13,615 bases of DNA from JBBQAA01 sp038254195 (GCA_038254195.1 JBBSGJ010000045.1:1-13615), one strand, 5' to 3'. Shown: positions 1 through 6,162, counted from the stretch's first letter. Notes: generated by a model from the sequence alone, not told the origin. Numbers and translations: made by a program.

Positions 1-744
1 CGGGGCCGGGGGGGCGGCACCGAGTTCGACCAGCTGCGGGAGTGGACGCCCGATGACGAGACCCGGCGGGTCGACTGGGCCGCCACCGCCCGCACGGGCA
101 AGACCATCGTGCGCACCTACCGGGCCGAGCGCAACCAGACCGTCCTCGTGCTGCTCGACAACGGGCGGGTGCAAGCCGGCCAGGTGGCGGGCGTGCCGGC
201 TGCCGGTGGTGCCGCCGCGGCCGCGGGCGGGGGCTCGGGCTCGGGCTCGGGCTCAGCGGCCGCCGCAGGTGCCGCAGCAGCAGCGGGCGGAGAGGCGGGC
301 TCGGGCTCGGCGGCCGCCGGAGGTGGCGCAGCGGGCGGAGGCGCGGGCTCGGGCGCCGCGGCCGGGGGCGGGGCGGGGCGGGGCGCGGCGGTCGGCGCGG
401 GCGGCGGGGGGCGTGTGTCAGGGCGAGGCCCGGCGGCGGGGGTCTGGCCGAGCGCGGCCCGGGCCGCTCCGAGCAGACCGCCGCTACGTCGCCGGCGTCT
501 GGGAGGCCCGGACGCCGACAGGGCGGTCATCAGCGCCAGGACGGTCATGGCGTGGATCCGCGCACGATGGATCATCCCGAGTCGTAGAACCCGCCGGGTG
601 ACGGGCCCGCCGGAGCCGTCTTCGGCGCGGGCGCGGGAGCGGGCGCGGGGGCTGGGGCGGCCGGCTGCGGCGTCGGGGGGGCGGCCGGCTGCGGCGTCGG
701 GGGGGCGGTCGACGGCGACGCCGGCGCCGGCGCCGGCGCGGTGA
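1..744 (+). CDS. DUF58 domain protein, fragment (5' end outside window, domain lost after about base 200)
   Basis: The frame is open from base 1 and ends at TGA 742-744. The first 66 codons carry a clear DUF58 core: EFDQLREWTPDDETRRVDW, then TARTGK, then RTYRAERNQ, then VLVLLDNGRVQAGQVAGVP. In the family this segment leads into the first von Willebrand-like metal-site region, and the proteins usually sit beside MoxR ATPases and transglutaminases. Their exact cellular role is poorly known. Here the expected continuation (an Arg-x-x-His-Ala-type helix) is absent. After about base 198 the frame reads only Gly/Ser/Ala low complexity and then Arg-rich sequence that looks like the shadow of - strand genes. 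What I see is a domain fragment joined to unrelated DNA; a broken gene or an assembly join would both explain it. The DUF58 call is firm, but the end at 744 is only the formal stop. Confidence 0.55.
   Translation, partial: RGRGGGTEFDQLREWTPDDETRRVDWAATARTGKTIVRTYRAERNQTVLVLLDNGRVQAGQVAGVPAAGGAAAAAGGGSGSGSGSAAAAGAAAAAGGEAGSGSAAAGGGAAGGGAGSGAAAGGGAGRGAAVGAGGGGRVSGRGPAAGVWPSAARAAPSRPPLRRRRLGGPDADRAVISARTVMAWIRARWIIPSRRTRRVTGPPEPSSARARERARGLGRPAAASGGRPAAASGGRSTATPAPAPAR
117..575 (-). CDS. Pro/Ala/Glu-rich ORF with N-terminal hydrophobic segment, last of a coupled chain
   Basis: The ORF is 152 codons. ATG 575-573 overlaps the TGA of the upstream gene (574-572) in an ATGA arrangement, which is the main reason to consider it real. 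The N-terminus has a short hydrophobic stretch after basic residues (MTVLALMTALSAS, residues 10-22), then an unusual Arg run, then about 90 residues made almost wholly of Pro, Ala and Glu, including PEPEPEP. Such Pro-rich segments often act as wall-spanning stalks or linkers, but no functional domain is visible. The last 20 or so residues lie antisense to the DUF58 fragment, so the true 3' end may be missing or rearranged. Codon third positions are less GC-biased than in neighbouring genes. I do not recognise a family. A non-coding open frame in GC-rich repeats is the alternative. Confidence 0.35.
   Translation of the reverse strand: MIHRARIHAMTVLALMTALSASGPPRRRRRSGGLLGAARAALGQTPAAGPRPDTRPPPPAPTAAPRPAPPPAAAPEPAPPPAAPPPAAAEPEPASPPAAAAAPAAAAEPEPEPEPPPAAAAAPPAAGTPATWPACTRPLSSSTRTVWLRSAR
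231..254. repeat. (GGGCTC)4 hexanucleotide repeat
   Basis: Four exact GGGCTC units stand in a row. On the - strand they encode alternating Pro-Glu, on the + strand Gly-Ser. Similar two-unit copies occur near 301-312. The tract lies just right of the point where DUF58 similarity stops. Confidence 0.9.
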
Positions 745-1015
745 TGGCCGGCGTCGTGGTCACCGGCGTGGTCGTCGTCGAGGAGTGCGCCGTCGTGGCC
801 GCGGAGCGCTTCGCGACGCGCCGCGCCGGCAGCGTGACCCGGGGCGAGGGCAGCGCGACGGGAGGCAGCGCGACGGGCTTCGCGGCTCCCGCACGAGTCG
901 TCGGGGGCGGGGGCGCCGCCGAGGGCGTTGACGACGCCCGCGCCACCCCGAACGCGATCCCGAACCCCGCGAGCGGCACGAGCGCCGCCCCGACCCACAC
1001 ACGTCGACCGCTCAT
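572..1015 (-). CDS. Membrane-anchored Pro/Thr/Ala-rich protein
   Basis: The product is 147 residues. ATG 1015-1013 overlaps the TGA (1014-1012) of the PKD gene, so translation is probably coupled. Residues 1-5 are basic/polar (MSGRR) and residues about 6-25 form a single hydrophobic segment, a signal peptide or signal anchor. The rest is low complexity: a Pro/Ala/Val region, a Thr-rich block (TTTTPVTTTPAIT), two exact PPTPQPAA octapeptides, and an Ala-Pro alternation before a short GGFYDSG end. This composition fits an extracytoplasmic stalk crossing the cell wall, possibly O-glycosylated, but that is inferred from composition only. No enzymatic domain is seen. Its place after a PKD protein suggests a shared surface role. 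No family was recognised. Confidence 0.6.
   Translation of the reverse strand: MSGRRVWVGAALVPLAGFGIAFGVARASSTPSAAPPPPTTRAGAAKPVALPPVALPSPRVTLPARRVAKRSAATTAHSSTTTTPVTTTPAITAPAPAPASPSTAPPTPQPAAPPTPQPAAPAPAPAPAPAPKTAPAGPSPGGFYDSG
658..705. repeat. Exact 24-bp tandem duplication (2 copies)
   Basis: Bases 658-681 and 682-705 are identical and each ends in seven G. On the - strand the unit encodes the octapeptide PPTPQPAA twice in frame. Copy-number change would keep the frame of the 572-1015 gene. Confidence 0.9.
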
Positions 1016-1992
1016 CGGGCGCACCTGACCGGCCGCGAGCTTCCCGGCGCGAGGCAGGCGTCGCGCCGCACGTAGCCACGCCTCCCCCCGACCACCCGCA
1101 GCGAGACGTACTTGCCGATCCGCCCGGCGCCCATGATCCGCAGCTCGATCAGCGCCCCCGCCCTGAACCCCCGCTCGAAGCGCGCAAGCCGGACCGCGCG
1201 ACCGGTCCCGGGGCGCCGCAGCGTGCCACCGCATCCCGGACGGCAGCGCGCGCCGATGGTCGCGCCCCTGGGCGCGAGCACGGAGAGGAGCTGCACCGCG
1301 ATCCCGCCCCGGCGCAGCTGGCCGCGCAGGCGGACGACCGGAAACGGCGACAGGGCCACCGGGCGCGCCGCGGGACGGCGGCTGACCGGCACGGTCTCGC
1401 GAGCGACCGAGATCGAGCCCTGCGTGTCGGTCACCCGGAGCGCGACCGGGTGGCGACCGGCCCGGCCGAAGGTCCAGGTGACCCGGGGGCCGTTGCCGTC
1501 GTCGAAGGCCCCGTCGCCGTCGAGATCCCACTCCTCGGTCGCGATGGAGCCGTAGGGCGCCCGGGAGAGGGACACGAAGGTCACCTCCTGCCCCACGCGC
1601 GGCGCAGCCGGGAGAGCGAGCAGCTCGGCGCGCGGCGGCGGGGTGCGCACGCTGACGGAGTGCTCGACCCGGGTCGACCTACCCGAGGAGTCGGTCACCA
1701 CCAGGCGGACGACGTGGGCGCCGGGGGCGAGGAAGACGTGGGAGACCTGCGCCCCCGTCTCGCCCTCCTCGCCGAAGCTCCCGTCCCCGTCCAGGTCCCA
1801 GGAGTAGGACAGGTCCCCGACGCCGCTCGCGCCCGCGGTGAAGGCGACCGTGTCCCCGGAGGTCGGCGTCGCCGGTGAAGCCGCGAAGTCAGCGGTCGGA
1901 GCGAGCGGGTCGATCGTCGCATCGACGGGGCGTGCCGCCGCCGGCGCCACGAGGGCCAGGGCGACCAGGAGGGTCAGAAGGGTGGCGCGCAT
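1012..1992 (-). CDS. Secreted protein with two PKD domains and a Cys-containing C-terminal domain
   Basis: The product is 326 residues. I choose ATG 1992 because it begins a clean signal peptide (MRATLLTLLVALALVAPAAA); the open frame upstream belongs to a different, damaged gene. Two PKD (Ig-like) domains follow, about residues 30-112 and 115-205. Each carries the hallmark acidic turn (SYSWDLDGDGSF and EEWDLDGDGAFDD) and a terminal VxLxVTD-like strand. PKD domains usually mediate surface adhesion or spacing. The last 115 residues form a separate basic domain with CRPGCGG, RIGKYVSLRV and a final CLAPG...VRC pair. I recall this arrangement from secreted Thermoleophilia proteins, but its function is unknown to me. 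The gene ends in an ATGA overlap with the next gene. No catalytic domain is visible, so a structural or binding role is inferred. Confidence 0.85.
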   Translation of the reverse strand: MRATLLTLLVALALVAPAAARPVDATIDPLAPTADFAASPATPTSGDTVAFTAGASGVGDLSYSWDLDGDGSFGEEGETGAQVSHVFLAPGAHVVRLVVTDSSGRSTRVEHSVSVRTPPPRAELLALPAAPRVGQEVTFVSLSRAPYGSIATEEWDLDGDGAFDDGNGPRVTWTFGRAGRHPVALRVTDTQGSISVARETVPVSRRPAARPVALSPFPVVRLRGQLRRGGIAVQLLSVLAPRGATIGARCRPGCGGTLRRPGTGRAVRLARFERGFRAGALIELRIMGAGRIGKYVSLRVVGGRRGYVRRDACLAPGSSRPVRCAR

Positions 1993-2033
1993 GTCGCCCC
2001 AAGGGTGCCACGCGCCGGGGACGCCCCCGGGGC

Positions 2034-2232
2034 TCAATGCGCGAGCGCCACCCCGAGGGCGACGATCACCAGCGCGGGCGAGGAAGATCACGCCCTCGAG
2101 GGCGTGGAGCGCCGGTCGGCGCATGTGCCACACCACCGCCACGCCCGTGAGCACCACGAGGGCGAGCTGACCGCCGACGAAGAACGCCATGGCCAGGAGG
2201 TGCAGCCACCGCACGCCGTTCCAGAACGTCAC
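2034..2232 (-). pseudogene. Small two-helix membrane protein, probably frameshifted and internally shortened
   Basis: From GTG 2232 the frame reads WNGVRWLHLLAMAFFVGGQ, then LALVVLTGVAVVWHMRR, then ALEGVIFLA, after which it turns into Arg/Gly-rich sequence running into the PKD gene. Shifting frame by one base near 2064-2068 instead gives ALVIVALGVALAH followed by TGA 2036-2034, a natural end to a membrane helix. That second frame has a stop just upstream, so it cannot be a separate gene. A one-base insertion is therefore the simplest reading. The N-terminal and C-terminal halves resemble small CopD/DUF2269-like integral membrane proteins of about 130-150 residues. If so, the middle is also missing, with the join at GGQ/LAL. 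An intact 65-residue protein with a sequencing error is possible. Family assignment is tentative. Confidence 0.5.
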
Positions 2233-2239
2233 GGGACAG

Positions 2240-2245
2240 AACTTA
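2240..2245 (-). promoter_or_regulatory. Candidate -10 element (TAAGTT) for a leaderless GTG start
   Basis: On the - strand TAAGTT fits the TANNNT -10 pattern of high-GC actinobacteria and lies exactly 7 nt before GTG 2232. There is no Shine-Dalgarno sequence, which fits leaderless transcription. No convincing -35 is visible. Confidence 0.35.
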
Positions 2246-2298
2246 GACTCGCCGGCGGTGCTCGACGCCGCCACCGCCAACCGCGCGCTCGGGGGCTT

Positions 2299-2311
2299 CC
2301 TCTCAGAGAGG
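2299..2311 (+). promoter_or_regulatory. Inverted repeat CCTCTC-A-GAGAGG containing the Shine-Dalgarno site
   Basis: The 13 bp are a perfect inverted repeat around A2305. The right arm, GAGAGG, is also the Shine-Dalgarno sequence of the acyl-CoA synthetase, 4 nt before GTG 2316, and supports that start. The repeat could be an operator half-site pair or a small hairpin that hides the ribosome site (5-bp stem, 3-nt loop). Both uses are inferred. Confidence 0.5.
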
Positions 2312-2315
2312 CTCG

Positions 2316-3770
2316 GTGCACGCGGATGATCCTCCGCCGGTGAACTTCGCCCGCGACGTGGTGGAGGCCGCCCCGGGGGGTGACCTCGCCCTCGTGGAGC
2401 TCGCGCGCGGCGGGGACCGGCGGGAGTGGACGTTCTCAGACGTGGCGCGGCGAGCCGCGACCGTCGCGTTCCACCTCCACGAGATCGGGGTCCGGCGGGA
2501 GGACGTGGTGCTCACCCTCGTGGGCAACCGGCCCGAGTGGGTGCTCACGATGGTCGCGTGCTTCCACCTCGGTGCGGTGGTGCTTCCCTGCACCGAGCAG
2601 CTACGGGCGAAGGACCTCCGCCTCCGCCTCGAGGCGGCCCAGCCGAAGCTCGTCGTGTGCGACAAGCGCAACGCCTCCGAGCTTGGGGCCTCGGGATGGC
2701 GGGGGCCGACCATCTGGGCGCCGTGGGGAGACCGGCCCGACCGCGCGCCGCCGCCCTGCGCCGAGCTCGTGGCCGACGACCCGTGCCTCGTCACCTTCAC
2801 GAGCGGCACCTCCGGCGAGCCCAAGGGCGTGCTCCACGGCCAGTGCTACCTCGCCGGGCAGCGCCTCCAGGCCGAGCACTGGCTCGATGCCCGCCCCGGC
2901 GAGCTCGTCTGGTGCACGGCGGCGAGCGGCTGGTCGAAGTCCGCCCGGAACGTCTTCATCGCCCCATGGCTGCGTGGCGCCCCCGCGCTCCTGCACGATG
3001 GCCGCTTCGACCCCCACGAGCGCCTCGACCTCCTCGCGCGCGAGGAGGTCCGCGTGCTGTGCATGGCCCCCACGGAGTACCGGGTGATGGCCAAGCGTGC
3101 CGAGCTCCGGCCCCTCCCCGCCCTGCGCGGGCTCGTCGCCGCGGGCGAGGCTCTGAACCCCGAGGTGCTGCGCACCTGGCAGGAGGCGACGGGGCTCGGG
3201 ATCCGCGACGGCTACGGGCAGACGGAGACCGGCCAGCTCACGGGCGCGCGGCTGGGGGAGGCGATCCGGCCGGGGTCCATGGGCCGCCCCCTTCCCGGGG
3301 TCGACCTCGCGGTGGAAGACGGCGAGCTCGTCCTGCGCGACCCCGCGACGGACCCCACGTTCTTTCTCTCCTACCTCGACGAGCCCCCGCCCTCCGGGCC
3401 CTGGCACACGGGCGACCGGGTCACGACCGACGAGGACGGCTTCCTCTTCTTCGAGGGCCGCTCCGACGACGTCATCATCTCCGCGGGCTACCGGATCGGT
3501 CCCTTCGAGGTCGAGTCCGCGCTCGTGGCCCACCCCGCGGTGGCCGAGGCCGCGGTGGTCGCCGCCCCCGACGACGAGCGGGGCGCCGTGGTCCGCGCGG
3601 TGGTCGTCCTGCGCGACGGCTGGGTTCCCGGCGATGACCTGGCCCGCCGGCTCCAGGACCACGTCAAGGCGGAGACCGCGCCCTACAAGTACCCCCGGAT
3701 CGTCGACTGGGCGGCCGAGCTGCCGAAGACCGCAAGCGGCAAGGTGCAGCGCGCCGCGCTCAGGCGGTGA
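2316..3770 (+). CDS. Acyl-CoA synthetase, medium-chain/acetate type (AMP-forming)
   Basis: The 484-residue product of the ANL superfamily activates a carboxylic acid with ATP to an acyl-adenylate and then transfers it to CoA in the cytosol. The core motifs are in order: P-loop TFTSGTSGEPKGVLH (about 159-173), the substrate-pocket segment ASGWSKSARN and PWLRGAPALL typical of medium-chain/ACSM-like enzymes, GYGQTETG (299-306), WHTGD followed by EGRSDDVIISAGYRI (A7-A8, about 380-394), and PKTASGK with the catalytic Lys at 476. All essential motifs are intact. It is somewhat shorter than the usual 530-550 residues, mainly at the N-terminus. GTG 2316 is chosen for the GAGAGG site 4 nt upstream. 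It stands alone: the gene before is divergent and the one after is convergent with an 18-bp gap. The exact acyl substrate cannot be read from the sequence. Confidence 0.9.
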   Translation: MHADDPPPVNFARDVVEAAPGGDLALVELARGGDRREWTFSDVARRAATVAFHLHEIGVRREDVVLTLVGNRPEWVLTMVACFHLGAVVLPCTEQLRAKDLRLRLEAAQPKLVVCDKRNASELGASGWRGPTIWAPWGDRPDRAPPPCAELVADDPCLVTFTSGTSGEPKGVLHGQCYLAGQRLQAEHWLDARPGELVWCTAASGWSKSARNVFIAPWLRGAPALLHDGRFDPHERLDLLAREEVRVLCMAPTEYRVMAKRAELRPLPALRGLVAAGEALNPEVLRTWQEATGLGIRDGYGQTETGQLTGARLGEAIRPGSMGRPLPGVDLAVEDGELVLRDPATDPTFFLSYLDEPPPSGPWHTGDRVTTDEDGFLFFEGRSDDVIISAGYRIGPFEVESALVAHPAVAEAAVVAAPDDERGAVVRAVVVLRDGWVPGDDLARRLQDHVKAETAPYKYPRIVDWAAELPKTASGKVQRAALRR

Positions 3771-3788
3771 GCTCGGCCGAGGGCGGTA

Positions 3789-4457
3789 CTACAGCTCGAT
3801 GGGCGAGATGGCACCGGAGGCGAACGCCTCGCGCACGAGGGCGAAGCGCTTCTCGTTCTGCGCGAGCCCGGCCACGCCGAACTTCGCGAAGAGGGCGCGG
3901 AGGTGCGCCTTGACCCCGTCGACCGACAGGAAGAGCTCGGCGGCGATCTGCGCGTTCGGAGCCGGCGGCCGGGGCCCGGCGGCGGTGCCGCAGGGCCGCG
4001 CGAGGGCGACGAGCACGCGCCGCTGCATCGGCGTGAGCTCGGGCGGGGGGTGCCCGGTGGCGTCGGGCACCGTCGCCTCCCCGGTCTCCTCGTCGGGCGC
4101 GTGGAACGTCCACGCGGTATCACCGATGCGGACGACGTCCGCGGCCGCGAGCCGCCGGCGACCGTCCACGCGGGCGCCGTTGACCCAGGAGCCGTTACGC
4201 GACATTCCGTCATCGACGAGGGTCCACACGCCGCCGACGCGCTCGAGGGCCGCGTGGACCCGGGACGCGTTCGGATCCCAGGCCAGGGCGACCTCGTTGC
4301 CCGGCCCGCGCCCGATCGTGAGGTGGTCAGAGGGACCAAGCGCGGCGATCCGCTGCACGCCCTCCCCGTCGCGGAAGACCAGGAAGGGGGCGCCGCGACG
4401 CCGGGCCTCGAGCACGGCCTTGAGCTCGGCGGGGGAGGTCGGAGGGGACGGGGACAC
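3789..4457 (-). CDS. FHA domain protein with C-terminal LuxR-like helix-turn-helix
   Basis: The product is 222 residues from GTG 4457. Residues about 24-118 form an FHA domain, which binds phosphothreonine peptides. The conserved positions are present: LTIGR (Arg50), SRVH (Ser65, His68), DGMSRNGSWVNG (Ser86, Asn88, Asn93) and the closing VRIGDT. After an acidic, Pro-rich linker, residues about 140-205 resemble a LuxR/GerE-type HTH: LTPMQRRVLVAL, then NAQIAAELFLSVDGVKAHLRALFAKFGV. This suggests a DNA-binding regulator controlled by phosphorylated partners. It diverges across 73 bp from a lipoprotein and Ser/Thr kinase pair, so the kinase is a plausible source of the ligand (inference). No Shine-Dalgarno site is seen before the start. 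It has no signal peptide or membrane segment. The family is clear; the target genes are unknown. Confidence 0.88.
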   Translation of the reverse strand: MSPSPPTSPAELKAVLEARRRGAPFLVFRDGEGVQRIAALGPSDHLTIGRGPGNEVALAWDPNASRVHAALERVGGVWTLVDDGMSRNGSWVNGARVDGRRRLAAADVVRIGDTAWTFHAPDEETGEATVPDATGHPPPELTPMQRRVLVALARPCGTAAGPRPPAPNAQIAAELFLSVDGVKAHLRALFAKFGVAGLAQNEKRFALVREAFASGAISPIEL

Positions 4458-4463
4458 GGCGCG

Positions 4464-4486
4464 AGGGTGGGGGCAACCGTCACCCT
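4464..4486. promoter_or_regulatory. Inverted repeat AGGGTG-N11-CACCCT in the divergent intergenic region
   Basis: Two perfect 6-bp arms (4464-4469 and 4481-4486) are 11 nt apart, 7-29 bp upstream of the FHA-HTH start. The right arm overlaps a - strand TAGGGT (4488-4483) that could be a -10. The spacing fits a dimeric operator, possibly for autoregulation by the FHA-HTH protein. This is inferred from position and symmetry only. Confidence 0.35.
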
Positions 4487-4497
4487 AGGAGGACTGC

Positions 4498-4507
4498 CGG
4501 GCGCCCG
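4498..4507. promoter_or_regulatory. 10-bp perfect palindrome CGGGCGCCCG
   Basis: A perfect palindrome lies 10 nt upstream of the candidate -10 of the lipoprotein gene, roughly where the -10/-35 spacer would be. In GC-rich DNA such palindromes are not rare, so an operator role is only a possibility. Confidence 0.25.
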
Positions 4508-4517
4508 CTCCCCGGCC

Positions 4518-4523
4518 TACGTT
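4518..4523 (+). promoter_or_regulatory. Candidate -10 element (TACGTT) for a leaderless GTG start
   Basis: TACGTT fits TANNNT and stands exactly 7 nt before GTG 4531, the same layout as at 2240-2245 on the other strand. There is no Shine-Dalgarno site before GTG 4531 or before the alternative ATG 4552. This favours the GTG start and a leaderless message. Confidence 0.4.
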
Positions 4524-4530
4524 CCCGTTC

Positions 4531-6156
4531 GTGACGTTTCCCCCTATCACGATGCAACTGCGCCCGGGCGTCGCCCTGGTCGCCCTGGTGACCGCCCTCG
4601 CAGCGGTGGGCTGCGGCGGCGGGGGCGGCGCCACACGGCCGCGCGACAAGCCCGAGGCGCGCACGACGACGCCCACCACGACGACCCCCGCCACGACGAC
4701 GACGACCACCCCGGCGACGGACGGCATCCGCTCGTTCGAGATGGTCGCGGGCGGGAAGTCCCACTACGGCATCACGATCCGCTCGCTGCGCCGCTCCGGT
4801 CCGTTCCTCACCCTCAACCTCGCCTTCACCTGCGTCCGCGCCGACGGGGAGTGCGTCGGTGAGTTCGACTTCGAGACGGGCGGGACCAACACGCAGGACC
4901 TGAACACGATCGCGGGACTGCGCCTGCTCGACCCCGGCGCGACGAAGGAATACGGGGTGGTGCGCGACGGCGAGTCGCGCCCCTACGTCTCGGCGACCAT
5001 GCCCTTCTACGCCCCCGGGCCGCGCCGCTACCGGGCCTGGATTCGCTTCGCCGCGCCGCCCACCTCGACACGGACGATCGACCTCGCCTTTCCCAAGGGC
5101 GGGCCGCACGTCGAGGACCTCCCGATCACGGAGGGTGGGGGCGTGGACCCGAACCCGTCGGGCTCCGGCGAGGTCGGCGCGTCGCCGGCGGAGTTCGACC
5201 GGCCGCCGGAGAGCACCAGCGCCGACGGGCTCGACCTGGGCGTGCGGGACCTCAAGCTCGAGGTGCTCTCGCGCGGCGGTGACGAGCAGATCTCCGAGCG
5301 GGCCGGACGCCGGACGGTGACCCTCGCGGCCGACGTGCTCTTCGCCTTCGATCGGGCCACGCTCGGCGACAGGGCCGGGGCGCTGCTGAGCGACAGCGCC
5401 GGCACGATCGATGCCCGCGCCGCCGGTCCCGTGGCCGTCGACGGCTACACGGACTCCAAGGGCGGCGACGCGTACAACCTGCGGCTCTCCCGGCGCCGGG
5501 CGGAGACCGTGAAGAACGCGCTCCGGCAGCGCCTCCGGTCCGAGCACGCCCTCCGGGCGGTCGGTCACGGCGAGGCCGACCCCGTGGCGCCGAACACCAA
5601 GGCCGGCGAGGACAATCCCGCGGGTCGCCGGCGCAACCGGCGCGTGACGATCGGCTTCTCCGTGCGCGCGCCTGCCGCGCCGGGCTCCCCCACGAAGGCG
5701 CCGCCCGCCCCGCCCGCCCCCCCGGTGCGCTCCGCCCGGTACACGACCAGCATCGCCGACGAACGGACGGACCTCCGCGTGGACGTCGTCGGCGTCCGTC
5801 GCCGCGGCGCCCTGGCGGTGCTCGACCTCCGCATGATCTGCGAGCGTTCGGACTCCTACAACTGCGACTCGGAGTTCGTGCTCGCGCAGAACCCGATGGG
5901 GATCGGTGCCCTCGACGCGACCTCGTTTCTCAACACCGCGGGAGCGATCTCCCTGGTCGACCCGACCGCGGACGCCACGTACCTCGCGGCCCGCACCGCG
6001 GACGGCAGACCGTTCGCGTCCGAGGTGAATCTCGTCCCGGGCCGCACGGCGTTCCCCATCTGGGTGTACTTCGCGGCGCCCCCACCGTCGGTGAAGACCA
6101 TGACCGTCGTCATGCCGGACGGCGGCCCGCGCCTCACCGGTATCCCCGTCGAGTAG
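4531..6156 (+). CDS. Lipoprotein with OmpA-like domain between two copies of an unfamiliar domain
   Basis: The product is 541 residues. A hydrophobic segment ends in AAVGC (Cys28), a lipobox, so the protein is probably lipid-anchored outside the membrane. A Thr/Pro-rich linker (about 43-63) follows. Residues about 67-200 and 403-541 are two copies of the same domain: LLDPGA/LVDPTA, RPYVSA/RPFASE, WIRFAAPP/WVYFAAPP and FPKGGPH/MPDGGPR align, and each copy has a close cysteine pair (Cys101/108, Cys437/445), probably a disulfide. Between them, about 263-378, is an OmpA-like domain with DVLFAFD, GYTDSKGG (Asp308), NLRLSRRRA (Arg323) and NRRVTI. In this family the Asp and Arg bind the diaminopimelate part of peptidoglycan. 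The kinase gene starts 6 bp downstream. ATG 4552 is an alternative start. The flanking domain's function is unknown to me; a wall-attached sensor or structural protein is inferred. Confidence 0.85.
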   Translation: MTFPPITMQLRPGVALVALVTALAAVGCGGGGGATRPRDKPEARTTTPTTTTPATTTTTTPATDGIRSFEMVAGGKSHYGITIRSLRRSGPFLTLNLAFTCVRADGECVGEFDFETGGTNTQDLNTIAGLRLLDPGATKEYGVVRDGESRPYVSATMPFYAPGPRRYRAWIRFAAPPTSTRTIDLAFPKGGPHVEDLPITEGGGVDPNPSGSGEVGASPAEFDRPPESTSADGLDLGVRDLKLEVLSRGGDEQISERAGRRTVTLAADVLFAFDRATLGDRAGALLSDSAGTIDARAAGPVAVDGYTDSKGGDAYNLRLSRRRAETVKNALRQRLRSEHALRAVGHGEADPVAPNTKAGEDNPAGRRRNRRVTIGFSVRAPAAPGSPTKAPPAPPAPPVRSARYTTSIADERTDLRVDVVGVRRRGALAVLDLRMICERSDSYNCDSEFVLAQNPMGIGALDATSFLNTAGAISLVDPTADATYLAARTADGRPFASEVNLVPGRTAFPIWVYFAAPPPSVKTMTVVMPDGGPRLTGIPVE

Positions 6157-6162
6157 GCGGCC

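Noticed and set aside
220..420. Repeat-rich stretch considered as a CRISPR array or structured RNA
   Set aside because: The repeats are short, directly adjacent hexamers and GC triplets without unique spacers; they are explained by Pro/Glu or Gly/Ser simple-sequence DNA.
1993..2280. Longer 422-residue version of the PKD protein
   Set aside because: The added N-terminus is the damaged membrane protein read past its frameshift, and a clean signal peptide starts at ATG 1992.
3772..3781. Palindrome CTCGGCCGAG between the convergent acyl-CoA synthetase and FHA gene as a two-way terminator
   Set aside because: It is a loopless palindrome; as RNA it would form only a 3-bp stem, too weak for a terminator.
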